From contig CAYFSZ010000026.1 of assembly GCA_964346085.1 (NCBI GenBank), positions 1 through 17,689 of the forward strand: a stretch of DNA of 17,689 nucleotides, given 5' to 3'. Both the position numbers and the translations under genes were made by a program. Below the pieces are notes generated by a model. That model saw only the letters and a list, made by a program, of their open reading frames with translations, was not told the origin of the DNA and did no database searches. Every line of letters starts with the position of its first letter. Position 1 is the first letter of the stretch. This document shows, one piece after another, positions 1 through 7,660 of the stretch. Source of the stretch: UBA5436 sp964346085 (lineage in GTDB: Bacteria; Bacillota; Clostridia; Saccharofermentanales; DTU023).

Positions 1-45
1 ATTATTAAAATGACTGGTACAATAATAATTATTATTTTTTTTCAT
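1..45 (-). CDS. Partial CDS, first 15 codons of an unknown protein
   Basis: An ATG at 45-43 on the minus strand is preceded by TAGGAGATATT, a good ribosome binding site about 5-6 bases upstream. The frame stays open to the window edge. The visible peptide is MKKNNNYYCTSHFNN, which matches nothing I recognise; the Asn/Tyr run comes from the AT palindrome at 21-36. It lies downstream of tRNA-Ser and its terminator, so it should be a separate transcription unit, but I see no convincing promoter. The Shine-Dalgarno match is the main support. It could be chance, because only 45 bases are visible. Confidence 0.4.
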   Translation of the reverse strand, partial: MKKNNNYYCTSHFNN

Positions 46-122
46 AATATCTCCTATAAATACCAGTTATCTCATGAACTATTCTTGATTCATCTAACTT
101 AAAAATAGTGAACAGAATCTGT

Positions 123-151
123 TGGTATCACTTTTGGTATCATTGGTATCA
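123..151. repeat. Three direct repeats of TGGTATCA (TGATACCA on the minus strand)
   Basis: TGGTATCA occurs at 123-130, 135-142 and 144-151, with start-to-start spacing of 12 and 9 bases. The repeats lie in non-coding DNA between the partial gene at 1-45 and the tRNA-Ser terminator. Closely spaced direct repeats of this kind can be regulator binding sites or arm-type integrase sites near a tRNA attachment site. Neither reading is proven here. Confidence 0.6.
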
Positions 152-186
152 TTTTATATAAAATGTTAAACATTCCCCAAACAATG

Positions 187-220
187 AAAAACCCCATGAA
201 CATTGCGTTTCAAGGGGTTT
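187..220 (-). terminator. Rho-independent terminator after tRNA-Ser
   Basis: On the minus strand a 12-bp stem with one mismatch is formed by 209-220 and 189-200 (AAACCCC paired with GGGGTTT at the base). It has an 8-base loop and is followed by a run of Ts. It lies just over 20 bases past the tRNA 3' end and fits termination of the tRNA transcript. The plus-strand side lacks a T tract. Confidence 0.8.
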
Positions 221-241
221 ATCATTTCATTTAAAATGCTA

Positions 242-333
242 TGGCGGAGAGCATGAGATTCGAACTCACGATACGCTTTTGACGTATACACGATTTCCAA
301 TCGTGCGCCTTCAGCCAACTCGGCCAACTCTCC
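242..333 (-). tRNA. tRNA-Ser (anticodon GGA), CCA encoded
   Basis: The minus strand reads GGAGAGTTGGCCGAGTTGGC at the 5' end, and the acceptor stem GGAGAGT pairs with GCTCTCC. The anticodon arm is CACGA-TTGGAAA-TCGTG, giving anticodon GGA, which reads UCU and UCC serine codons. A long variable arm (ATACG with CGTAT) is the class II hallmark of tRNA-Ser. The T loop TTCGAAT is normal, the discriminator base is G, and CCA is encoded at 244-242. No defect is visible. Open frames crossing this stretch are artefacts. Confidence 0.97.
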
Positions 334-349
334 GTAAATCATATTTAAA

Positions 350-379
350 TTTAAATGCAAGTTAGTTTAGCATAGTCAA
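350..379 (-). promoter_or_regulatory. Putative promoter of tRNA-Ser
   Basis: On the minus strand TTGACT (379-374) is followed, after an 18-base spacer, by TTTAAA (355-350), about 17 bases before the tRNA 5' end. The -35 matches 5 of 6 consensus bases; the -10 is weaker. The position suits a tRNA start, and no other promoter-like pair is visible before the repeat array begins. Confidence 0.45.
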
Positions 380-404
380 TTATTTTAATCAAATTTTTTA
401 TTGC

Positions 405-774
405 GAAGTACGGAAGTTAGTGGTTTCGATACTTATGCCGTCCCTAAAAAAATGCTGCTAGGGACGGAACTGAGCAGTTTTCGGCTCTAAGCCGTACTTC
501 GGAATGTAGCAAATTGCTACATGTATGGACGGAATATCAAGCCGCGCTGGCGTAAGCCGTACTTTTGTATGTAGCAAATTGTTACGTATGGGGACGGAAT
601 TTCGAGGTGCGCAGTCATAAACCGTACTTTGGGAATCGACGTGAAGGGACGGAATTTAGTGAGTGGCTGGCGTAAGCCGTACTTTGGCATGTAGCAAAAA
701 GTTACATCGATGGACGGAAATTCCCGGAGAACCATGCTAAGCCGTACTTTGCGATGTAGCAAATTGCTACATAT
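405..774. repeat. Tandem array of about 54/65-bp units made of inverted motifs
   Basis: CCGTACTT or its variants recur at 492, 557, 622, 677 and 742, and GGACGGAA recurs at 462, 527, 592, 647 and 712. The period is therefore 65, 65, 55 and 65 bp. A divergent first unit (437-490, 54 bp) carries a perfect 9-bp inverted repeat, CCGTCCCTA (438-446) with TAGGGACGG (459-467). An inverted half motif, AAGTACGG, stands at about 406-413. The 65-bp units contain ATGTAGCAAATTGCTACAT or decayed versions (8-bp stem, 3-base loop) at 504, 754 and elsewhere; the 55-bp unit (621-675) lacks it. A variable tail ending in a version of TGGCGTAA separates units. The array fills most of the roughly 430 bases between tRNA-Ser and maf and contains no credible gene. 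The last copy overlaps the 3' end of maf. It is not a CRISPR: units are internally palindromic and no fixed-length repeat/spacer pattern exists. Confidence 0.9.
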
Positions 775-1393
775 CAATAAACTCTTGAAGTTCTCGGTAC
801 AATCGATGAATAGGCAAACCCATGATTGTATAATAGTCCCCTTCAATTCGTTCAATCATCATTGCCGCTTGACCTTGAATACCGTAAGCACCTGCTTTGT
901 CCATGGCATCATCCGACATTAAGTACGAATCAATACATTGAAGCTGAATTTCATCTAATGGTGCAAAAAACACATCTGCTATTTCGCAGAATGTTTTCAC
1001 CCCAAAATTTGAAATAATTGAAACCCCAGTATAAACCTGATGTTTTCGTCCGCATAACGAAAATATCATGTCTCTAGCATCTTCCTTATCTCGCGGCTTA
1101 CCTAAAACTTCATTATCCAGCATCACGACAGTATCAGCACCGATAATCAAAAAATCAGCTTGCTCATCAGAAGATAATTCTTCCCATACTGCACGAGCTT
1201 TTTGAAGTGATAACTCCGAAACCAGAGCAGCACCAAGATCAACAAAACGTCCCGCCTGCCAATCACGAACAACTCCTTCTTGCACCAAGCGTTCATCAAT
1301 CTCTCGAACCTTTACAGAAAATGTAACACCCAGCATCTTGAGTAATTCAAGACGTCTGGGTGATTGACTAGCTAAAATAATATTCTTTTTCAT
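767..1393 (-). CDS. maf: Maf family nucleotide pyrophosphatase
   Basis: At 208 residues it is close to the usual Maf length of 190-200. The N-terminal motif ASQSPRRLELL (residues 8-18), GADTVV, GKP, GRKHQVYTGV, and the C-terminal AGAYGIQGQAA...GDYYTIMGLP are all family signatures. HQVYTGV is more like the YhdE/B. subtilis Maf group, which hydrolyses dTTP and UTP and is thought to clear non-canonical nucleotides; the substrate here is inferred. It lies 28 bases downstream of leuS on the same strand and is probably co-transcribed. No clear Shine-Dalgarno precedes the ATG, but the start agrees with the family N-terminus. The last codon and stop (ATG TAG) fall inside a palindrome of the tandem array, so the C-terminal end has been set by repeat DNA. 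Confidence 0.93.
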   Translation of the reverse strand: MKKNIILASQSPRRLELLKMLGVTFSVKVREIDERLVQEGVVRDWQAGRFVDLGAALVSELSLQKARAVWEELSSDEQADFLIIGADTVVMLDNEVLGKPRDKEDARDMIFSLCGRKHQVYTGVSIISNFGVKTFCEIADVFFAPLDEIQLQCIDSYLMSDDAMDKAGAYGIQGQAAMMIERIEGDYYTIMGLPIHRLYRELQEFIDM

Positions 1394-1421
1394 AAAATCG
1401 TACTTAAAACTATAAAACTAA

Positions 1422-3938
1422 TTACTTCGCAACAATATTGACGATTCTACCAGGAACATAGATGACTTTGCGGATTGTTTTACCATCAGTCCATTCAGGC
1501 ATTTCAGCTAAAGAGTTAACCAATTCTTCAACTTGTTCTTGGGTTGCATCATGCGCAACTTTGATACGACCTTTCATTTTGCCATTGACTTGAACAGCGA
1601 TTTCAACCTCGTCCTGTTTCAACGCCTCTTCGTCGAAAGCCGGCCATTGCTCGAAGAAAATCGATGTATCTTTATGGCCTAACATTTCCCAAAGCTCCTC
1701 TGTGAAATGCGGAGCAAATGGAGCGAGCAAACGTAAATAATCACAGATTGTTTGATAAAGCAATTCTGGTTTTGCATCTTCCGATTTAATGTAATTTTGC
1801 ATGCTATTCATTAATTCCATCAAACGTGCGATAGACGTATTGAATTGGAATTTATCGGCATCACGAGTAACTTCTTTGATTGCATGATGTTTCGCACGAT
1901 TCAGCTCTTTATCCAAATCATTCAAGGTAACATTTTTCCATGGATTAAACGATGCATCACCAGCCCATGCCAACAAGTTATCTCCTGCTTTTGCAATAAT
2001 TTCTTCTACCATGCGATTGATTCTAGCCATGAATTTTGTAATCGCAATTAATGTATCGTCATTCCATGGACCACCTTCAACATAAGCAAAGGCAAAAGAT
2101 AAAAACAAGCGCAAAGCATCTGAACCATATTTTTCAATATATTCATCAGGTGAGATGGTATTGCCTAATGACTTAGACATTTTGCGACCATCAGGTCCGA
2201 GAATGGTTCCTTGATGAGTTAACGCTTTGAATGGCTCATCAAAGTTCACTTTTCCCATGTCACGCAAAGCTTTTGTGATAAAACGTGAATAGAGCAAATG
2301 CATCGCAGCATGTTCTGCCCCACCAATATAGTGATCAACTGGGCACATTTCATTCACTTTATCTGAATTAAACATTTCTTCAGAATTTTTGTTATCCACA
2401 TAACGGAATTGATACCATGAAGAGCAGACAAAAGTATCGAGTGTATCTGGATCTCGTGTTGCTTTTCCTCCACAGCATGGACATGTTGTATTCATGAAAC
2501 CTTCATGTTTGGATAATGGCGATTTTCCATCTGGGGCGAAATCAACATCAAACGGTAATTCAACAGGCAAGTCTTCTTCTGGGACTGGTACCACTCCGCA
2601 TTTGTCACAATAAATCATTGGGATCGGTGTTCCCCAATATCTTTGACGAGAAACAAGCCAATCACGCAAGCGATAGTTGACATGCGTTTTTGCCAAATCG
2701 TCCATTGCTAATTCATTGACGATATCTTTTTGTGCTTGTTCAGAAGTTAAACCAGTATATTCTCCACTGTTGACCAAAACACCATAACCTGAATATGGTA
2801 ATTCAGTTTCTTCTACATTTGGATCCGCAATTACTTGTAATATTGGCAAATCAAATTTATGGCAGAATTCATAATCACGTGGATCATGTCCTGGAACCAT
2901 CATCACGCAACCGGTGCCGTAACCAGCGATAACATAATCAGCTGTCCAAACAGGAATTTTTTCATTATTAATCGGATTGATGGCATATGATCCTGTGAAC
3001 ACACCCGTTTTTTCTCTAGAGGTAGATGAACGATCAATATCTGACATGCTCAATGTTTTTTGTTGATAGGCAGCAACTGCATCTTTATTTTCTTCAGTGG
3101 TCAGAATTTTGCACAAATCACTTTCAGGGGCAACGACTAAACCGACAACACCGAACAATGTATCGATACGTGTTGTGAAGCATGTCAATTTCAAAGGATT
3201 GCCTTCTTCATCGAGCAATTCTTTGCCATCTTGCATCGCTTGGAATTTCACTTCAGCACCTTCTGAACGACCAATCCAATTTTCCTGAATTTTCTTTGTT
3301 GTTTCTGGCCAATCCAAATCTTTTAAACCTGCTAATAATTCATCCGCATATTGCGTAATTTTGAAAAACCATTGGGTTAAATTTTTACGAATAACAGTTG
3401 TTCCACAACGTTCACAAGTATGATCTGCTTCTACCTGTTCATTTGCTAAAACCGTATTGCAATTTGGGCACCAATTAACTAGTGCTTTTTTACGATAAGC
3501 TAATCCATTTTTATAAAGTTGTAAGAACAAATATTGGTTCCAACGATAATATTCTGGGCGGCAAGTTGCGATTTCATGTTCCCAATTGAACATGCCACCC
3601 ATATTTCTTAATTGCTCTTCCATTTTTGTGATATTAGCTTCTGTACTAATTTGTGGATGAATACCGCTCTTGATTGCATAATTTTCTGCAGGCAAACCAA
3701 ATGCATCAAAACCCATTGGCTGAAACACTTCAAAGCCTTGCATCTTTTTCATTCGAGCCCAGCTATCTGACAAGCCGTAATTATACCAGTGGCCAACATG
3801 TAAATTCGCCCCTGATGGATAAGAGAACATCTCTAAAACATATAATTTTTTATCTTTTCTTTCAGGATGGAATTTTGCCAATTCCAATTCTTCCCAGCGC
3901 TTTTGCCATTTACGATCAGTCTTTGTTGAGTATTCCAT
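1422..3938 (-). CDS. leuS: Leucyl-tRNA synthetase
   Basis: A class I aminoacyl-tRNA synthetase that charges tRNA-Leu in the cytoplasm. With the chosen start it is 838 residues, near the bacterial norm. Visible elements in order: the HIGH motif as HVGH (residues 47-50), a zinc-type CPNC (157-160) with CERC (175-178), the CP1 editing domain with TTRIDTLFG and GYGTGCVMMVPGHDPRD, a second Cys pair set (YCDKC and CPCC), and KMSKS at 586-590. The C-terminal anticodon and extension domains end in VQVNGKMKGRIKV. An upstream in-frame ATG at 3959 would add seven residues but has no Shine-Dalgarno. The ATG at 3938 has GAGG five bases upstream, so I prefer it. No T-box leader is apparent in the 140 bases before the gene. 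maf follows at 28 bases. Confidence 0.97.
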   Translation of the reverse strand: MEYSTKTDRKWQKRWEELELAKFHPERKDKKLYVLEMFSYPSGANLHVGHWYNYGLSDSWARMKKMQGFEVFQPMGFDAFGLPAENYAIKSGIHPQISTEANITKMEEQLRNMGGMFNWEHEIATCRPEYYRWNQYLFLQLYKNGLAYRKKALVNWCPNCNTVLANEQVEADHTCERCGTTVIRKNLTQWFFKITQYADELLAGLKDLDWPETTKKIQENWIGRSEGAEVKFQAMQDGKELLDEEGNPLKLTCFTTRIDTLFGVVGLVVAPESDLCKILTTEENKDAVAAYQQKTLSMSDIDRSSTSREKTGVFTGSYAINPINNEKIPVWTADYVIAGYGTGCVMMVPGHDPRDYEFCHKFDLPILQVIADPNVEETELPYSGYGVLVNSGEYTGLTSEQAQKDIVNELAMDDLAKTHVNYRLRDWLVSRQRYWGTPIPMIYCDKCGVVPVPEEDLPVELPFDVDFAPDGKSPLSKHEGFMNTTCPCCGGKATRDPDTLDTFVCSSWYQFRYVDNKNSEEMFNSDKVNEMCPVDHYIGGAEHAAMHLLYSRFITKALRDMGKVNFDEPFKALTHQGTILGPDGRKMSKSLGNTISPDEYIEKYGSDALRLFLSFAFAYVEGGPWNDDTLIAITKFMARINRMVEEIIAKAGDNLLAWAGDASFNPWKNVTLNDLDKELNRAKHHAIKEVTRDADKFQFNTSIARLMELMNSMQNYIKSEDAKPELLYQTICDYLRLLAPFAPHFTEELWEMLGHKDTSIFFEQWPAFDEEALKQDEVEIAVQVNGKMKGRIKVAHDATQEQVEELVNSLAEMPEWTDGKTIRKVIYVPGRIVNIVAK

Positions 3939-4004
3939 AACTACCTCGTCATCACTCATTAAAATCTATTTATTGTTTTATTTTATATAAAAATACTGAC
4001 ATAC

Positions 4005-4033
4005 AGAATACAACGAAAATTTTGAATTTTCAA
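4005..4033 (-). promoter_or_regulatory. Putative sigma-A promoter of leuS-maf
   Basis: On the minus strand TTGAAA (4033-4028) is followed by a 17-base spacer and TATTCT (4010-4005), in the gap between the TraX-family gene and leuS. This would give a leader of about 60 bases. The leader is AT-rich, with no T-box or other riboswitch fold visible. Confidence 0.45.
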
Positions 4034-4077
4034 TGTAAAAAAGATGTTTTATCAGAACAAAAATCGATTAATCAATT

Positions 4078-4890
4078 CTAGAAAAAATACTTGATTAAAC
4101 CAATCACCGCAATATGCAGCGGATAAAAAGCATAGAAAAAATATTTTGTAAGTTTATTAGGCTTTTTCAGTTCTTCGCGTTGGAGACAAATTGGGACTGC
4201 TAAGATGGTCAGCCATTGCAATGGATGATAAGAGAAGTTACGACTTAATTGATACCATTCAATAATTTGAAAAATCAAATTCACACCAATCACGAGCACG
4301 AGAGCCCAAAAATGACGTTTTTCTGGATTGATTAATAATGCCACATAAAAAGCAGCAACCATCAATAATCCATAAAGTCCGTATTCCGTATCATAATACC
4401 AAATGCATCCTGCTGATAATCCCATAAAAAACATGCCTAGAAATAAACCAAGTACCGGAGAAATTTCCAAATCATGAAAATTGAAACGATACTGATAAGG
4501 TAATTGATCTCCTCGCCCATCCGATTGAATCGGTTGCATTCTAACCAGCAAATCATATCCGGAATGCAAGAGAATTTTTAAGGCAACAAGAAAAACTAGA
4601 CTAAAACAAAAAGTAAAGAGAATATTGATTCCAGAACGATAAAATCCAGAGACTCGATAAACCTGACGAATCACAAATTCAGAAATAACGGCCGTCACGA
4701 ATAGTCGAATGAAGTACTTGAGCCAATTTTTACTATGTAAAAAACCAAAAGCCAAAGAAAATGCAAAAATTGGCATTGCAATTCGACCAATTCCTCGCAT
4801 GATTTCATACAACGTATAAGGAATTCGATCATAAAAGTAATATCCAATATGATCAATTAACATCGTAATGATGGCAATCCACTTCAGCAT
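4078..4890 (-). CDS. TraX family integral membrane protein
   Basis: This 270-residue polytopic membrane protein has the TraX-family signature near the N-terminus: a MLKWIAIITMLIDHIGYYF start, GRIAMPIFAFSLAFGFLHSKN at about 36-56, then KYFIRLFVTAVISE. About seven hydrophobic segments follow. The family is named for F-plasmid TraX, which acetylates pilin, and is related to membrane acyltransferases; most chromosomal members in Bacillota have no known substrate. There are no conjugation genes here, so a role in conjugation is not implied. It is the last gene of a three-gene operon, nine bases after the preceding membrane-protein gene. An AAAGGA lies about 13 bases before its ATG, overlapping the upstream stop. 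I see no strong terminator after it. Confidence 0.85.
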   Translation of the reverse strand: MLKWIAIITMLIDHIGYYFYDRIPYTLYEIMRGIGRIAMPIFAFSLAFGFLHSKNWLKYFIRLFVTAVISEFVIRQVYRVSGFYRSGINILFTFCFSLVFLVALKILLHSGYDLLVRMQPIQSDGRGDQLPYQYRFNFHDLEISPVLGLFLGMFFMGLSAGCIWYYDTEYGLYGLLMVAAFYVALLINPEKRHFWALVLVIGVNLIFQIIEWYQLSRNFSYHPLQWLTILAVPICLQREELKKPNKLTKYFFYAFYPLHIAVIGLIKYFF

Positions 4891-4899
4891 TTCTTATCA

Positions 4900-5790
4900 C
4901 TATCCTTTCTCTACTTGGAAGTATAACAAACATAGAACACTTATAAAAAGCAGCGATAAAAAAAGTGTAATAAGTGAAAATAAGATGGATATTTCCTCCA
5001 ATTCGATGGTCGAATCTTCTTTTTTAATTTCTTCAACCTCGACTTTTGCTTCAGATACTTGATGCGGAAGCAATTTCGAATACCCCAAATACTTTTCACC
5101 AAATAATTTTATTTTTTCTTTATCATACGGGAGTATATGTAGCAATAAGCGCATAATGGTCATCACGATATTATAGGGAAGAAAAAGTAAGATGTGGTAT
5201 GCGATGCTATTCTCCTCACCGATTTCAAGCTGCATCATGAAAGCGACATAAGCAAAAACGTATGGCAAAGAAAGAAAATAATATATTAATACTGGAATCG
5301 TCCAAAAAATGACAATTTGCTGCAAATAGCATTTGAGAATTTCCTCATATTTGCATGCGGGATTGACTTCCTTCACCTCACGATAAATCGGACTTTCTAT
5401 TTGCCTTAAACCAATCAATGTCCCCTTTTCTAAAATCGTTCTTCGCGCTGTCATCAGATGCAAAAAGTGATCTTTCAACGAATAAACTTGCATCACAAAA
5501 AAGATTTGTAATAACAGATTTAAATTCAAATTGATACTCGCAGAAAAGTATAAAAGATAATAAATAACTGCGCCAATCATCAGAGAAATCAACACAGTCA
5601 CTATATGGAAAATAATCCGTTGATAGCGACTAAACAATTGTCTCAACGGACGTAATTCAAAAATCATCGCATGGCTTGTTTCAGCCATTTGTAACAGAGA
5701 AACTTTTTTTACAGAAAAAAAAGCGCTTAGTAATAGACCTATTCCAAACGCTAGAAAAGAGCTTTGATCAATCCATCTGAGAACGTTCAT
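4900..5790 (-). CDS. Polytopic membrane protein, weak CobD/CbiB-AmpE resemblance
   Basis: The 296-residue protein has about seven hydrophobic segments (near residues 11-30, 59-80, 85-102, 152-170, 172-190, 200-220 and 268-292). A charged Lys/Glu-rich linker (about 245-265) precedes the last helix. I do not recognise it with confidence. The middle part resembles the layout of the CobD/CbiB and AmpE superfamily: SLKDHFLHL, then a region resembling its ...R..E...E... stretch, then a P-L-YY helix, AYVAF, and a late LPYNIVMTIMRLLL that could match the usual N..PAR segment. The diagnostic GDP and HPV motifs of CbiB are absent, so an adenosylcobinamide-phosphate synthase call is not justified. Its ATG lies inside the end of the precorrin-2 dehydrogenase-like gene (23-base overlap), which implies translational coupling. 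Confidence 0.75.
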   Translation of the reverse strand: MNVLRWIDQSSFLAFGIGLLLSAFFSVKKVSLLQMAETSHAMIFELRPLRQLFSRYQRIIFHIVTVLISLMIGAVIYYLLYFSASINLNLNLLLQIFFVMQVYSLKDHFLHLMTARRTILEKGTLIGLRQIESPIYREVKEVNPACKYEEILKCYLQQIVIFWTIPVLIYYFLSLPYVFAYVAFMMQLEIGEENSIAYHILLFLPYNIVMTIMRLLLHILPYDKEKIKLFGEKYLGYSKLLPHQVSEAKVEVEEIKKEDSTIELEEISILFSLITLFLSLLFISVLCLLYFQVEKG

Positions 5791-6466
5791 CAGCTAATTC
5801 CAAAAGCAATTCATCTTTTTGTTGTAAATTTTCGAAGTATGCTTTTGCTTCTTTTTCGGCAACCGAAAAATCGCCATCAGCTTTGATGATTTCTTCGGCT
5901 AATCGACGAATAAATATGCGTTTTTCGATATCATTTAACCCTAATACGAATTCATTTTCATGATATTGTTGATATGCTATTACTGCGTCCATCCATTGTT
6001 CTGATATCTGTTTTGCTATTTTAGCTTGTAAGAGTGACCCTAAAACAGGCATTTCTTTTAAAAGCAGCGCTAACTCCATTGGTTCTTCGGAGTAATTATC
6101 GACAAACACAACTTCACTATCAAAAGATTTCAAATTAGCACTTAGCACATTATTTCGTTTGCAAATCTCGCAAAGCATTTGATTTTCGTCCTCGTCAGGT
6201 AACGCAGTTACAACAATAAAAGGTTTCACTTTTGCTGAGCAATAGTGTTCTGCGACTGAATTTGTAAAAGGAGCTTGCAGTAAATTTAGCTGTTTTGAAT
6301 AACCTTTTAATAAATCCTGAAATTCAGCAGTAAATGTCTCACTCCAAACAGTGACCAATGCCCCTTCTTTCAGTAGTCTTTCAGCCATTTTTGCAGCTGC
6401 TTTTCCGCCTCCAATGACAAAGCATGATTTATTCTTCAAATCGATAAATAATGATTTATATTTCAC
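5768..6466 (-). CDS. Precorrin-2 dehydrogenase-like (SirC/CysG N-terminal/Met8) protein
   Basis: A 232-residue Rossmann protein starting at GTG, preceded by GGGAG six bases upstream. The first strand and loop read CFVIGGGKAAAKMAERLLKEGALVTVW, with the GGG nucleotide-binding signature. VVTALPDEDENQML corresponds to the ATDD.xxN stretch that holds the catalytic Asp in CysG. The later EMPVLGSLLQAKIAKQI matches the G.SP.LA..LR..I region, but with LGS instead of the usual TGGxSP. The family oxidises precorrin-2 to sirohydrochlorin with NAD, and some members also insert Fe or Co. No uroporphyrinogen methyltransferase or hem genes are present in the window, so its substrate is uncertain. It heads a three-gene operon, overlapping the next gene by 23 bases. 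Confidence 0.82.
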   Translation of the reverse strand: MKYKSLFIDLKNKSCFVIGGGKAAAKMAERLLKEGALVTVWSETFTAEFQDLLKGYSKQLNLLQAPFTNSVAEHYCSAKVKPFIVVTALPDEDENQMLCEICKRNNVLSANLKSFDSEVVFVDNYSEEPMELALLLKEMPVLGSLLQAKIAKQISEQWMDAVIAYQQYHENEFVLGLNDIEKRIFIRRLAEEIIKADGDFSVAEKEAKAYFENLQQKDELLLELADERSQMD

Positions 6467-6501
6467 AATGTTCTCCCATCTGACTCTTGACGATTTTCTT
6501 T

Positions 6502-6530
6502 AGTGTATCGTTTTATTTTCGCTCTTTCAA
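6502..6530 (-). promoter_or_regulatory. Promoter of the SirC-like/membrane/TraX operon
   Basis: On the minus strand TTGAAA (6530-6525), a 17-base spacer and TACACT (6507-6502) lie in the 76-base gap after the phosphatase-family gene. Transcription would begin near 6495, about 30 bases before the GTG start. This separates the three-gene operon from the gene upstream. Confidence 0.55.
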
Positions 6531-6542
6531 ACAACAATCTGA

Positions 6543-7634
6543 TTACGGCTGTAACTCAAATGTCAAAGAAACCGGATTATGATCACTTGCGGAAAATTGT
6601 GTATCAATGATTTCAGCAGTTGCTTTGATATTGTCTGATATGATAAACCCATCAACTGTGCATTGGAACGAATCTTTATTAAACGGCGTTTCAGCTCCAC
6701 GACAAGAACCAATTTTATCGAAATTCTCTGGTGTCACAAAGGACAATCCTTCTGCAATATCTTCATTGGATATTCTAGATAGCCAACCTGGGAATTCTTT
6801 ATTGCCCGGAATCAAATCAATCGTCCCTGTATAATCATGATTGAAATCCCCACCAACAATGACATAATTTCCTTTTTCATATTCTTCATTCATAAATTGA
6901 TTTAGCATCTCGACTTGTTGTTTGCGAATCACACCACCTTCATCGTAAGCTGACATATGATTATTTACGACAATTAATTCTTTATCTCCGACTGGGAATC
7001 GACTCACAGAAAAACAACGATCCAAATCAAAAAACTTCGCAAAAAATGCAGTTGTGATTGGATAAGAACGCCTTTCTGCAGAGGTTATTAATTTATCCGA
7101 TAAAGTCATAATGCCTGAATTAACATAACCATGCATATCATGCAATGGATATGGCAAAAATTTAGCATGGAAATTTTCAGCATATGATGATGAGTAGTCC
7201 CCAAAAGTGTCTGTCACCATTTCTTCTTGATTCACTTGATATGATCTTGAAGAATCTCTATCTACCTCTTGCAATAGATAAATATCTGATGAATTCTCTT
7301 TTAAAATTTCAAGAGCGGTATCTGTGTTTTTCAAGACATTCTCTTTACTAATCGCTTTTCCATATGCACCAGATAATTCTTCTCCGGTATCTTTGACGAC
7401 AGCTGTGTCCATGAAGAAAGAATAGGACGGTTCGTACGCACCAAAACCAATATTATAGGTTGTGATCTTATACTCTTCCCCTGGTTCAAATACCTCTGAT
7501 TTCGCATTATTAACAGTTAGTTCTATGTGATCTGGAATTCGATAATATGTCACTTGTAAATAAGCTAAATATGAGCCAACGACTACGATGAGTGCAATCA
7601 CAAGTACTAGTAAACCTTTGAGAATCTTTTTCAT
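6543..7634 (-). CDS. Membrane-anchored endonuclease/exonuclease/phosphatase family protein
   Basis: With the chosen start the protein is 363 residues. A short basic N-terminus (MKKILK) is followed by one hydrophobic helix (about residues 6-26), which predicts a type II anchor with the catalytic domain outside the cell. The domain shows the EEP (DNase I-like) motifs in order: ITTYNIGFG, LLQEVDRDS, NNHMSAYDEGG, VGGDFNHD, CTVDGFI and ASDHNPVSLTF, so the metal-binding Asn, Glu, Asp/Asn and terminal Asp-His are present. Substrates in this family range from nucleic acids to phospholipids and inositol phosphates; the one here is unknown. A GTG two codons earlier (7640) sits too close to the Shine-Dalgarno. 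The ATG at 7634 has GGAGAGG five bases upstream and is preferred. Confidence 0.88.
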   Translation of the reverse strand: MKKILKGLLVLVIALIVVVGSYLAYLQVTYYRIPDHIELTVNNAKSEVFEPGEEYKITTYNIGFGAYEPSYSFFMDTAVVKDTGEELSGAYGKAISKENVLKNTDTALEILKENSSDIYLLQEVDRDSSRSYQVNQEEMVTDTFGDYSSSYAENFHAKFLPYPLHDMHGYVNSGIMTLSDKLITSAERRSYPITTAFFAKFFDLDRCFSVSRFPVGDKELIVVNNHMSAYDEGGVIRKQQVEMLNQFMNEEYEKGNYVIVGGDFNHDYTGTIDLIPGNKEFPGWLSRISNEDIAEGLSFVTPENFDKIGSCRGAETPFNKDSFQCTVDGFIISDNIKATAEIIDTQFSASDHNPVSLTFELQP

Positions 7635-7660
7635 ACACACCTCTCCGCATCTAATTCAGA

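Noticed and set aside
405..774. A CRISPR array in the left repeat region
   Set aside because: Units are internally palindromic, differ in length (54-65 bp), and the conserved and variable parts do not form constant repeats with same-length spacers; no cas genes are present.
517..922. Open frames of 112 residues (517-855, minus) and 70 residues (710-922, plus) across the array
   Set aside because: They cross tandem repeats or maf in another frame, have repetitive translations and no ribosome binding site.
3939..4077. T-box leader for leuS
   Set aside because: The gap is too short and lacks the T-box sequence and a terminator/antiterminator pair.
4078..4890. A conjugative element because of the TraX-family gene
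   Set aside because: No other transfer, relaxase or mobility genes occur here, and TraX-family proteins are common on chromosomes.
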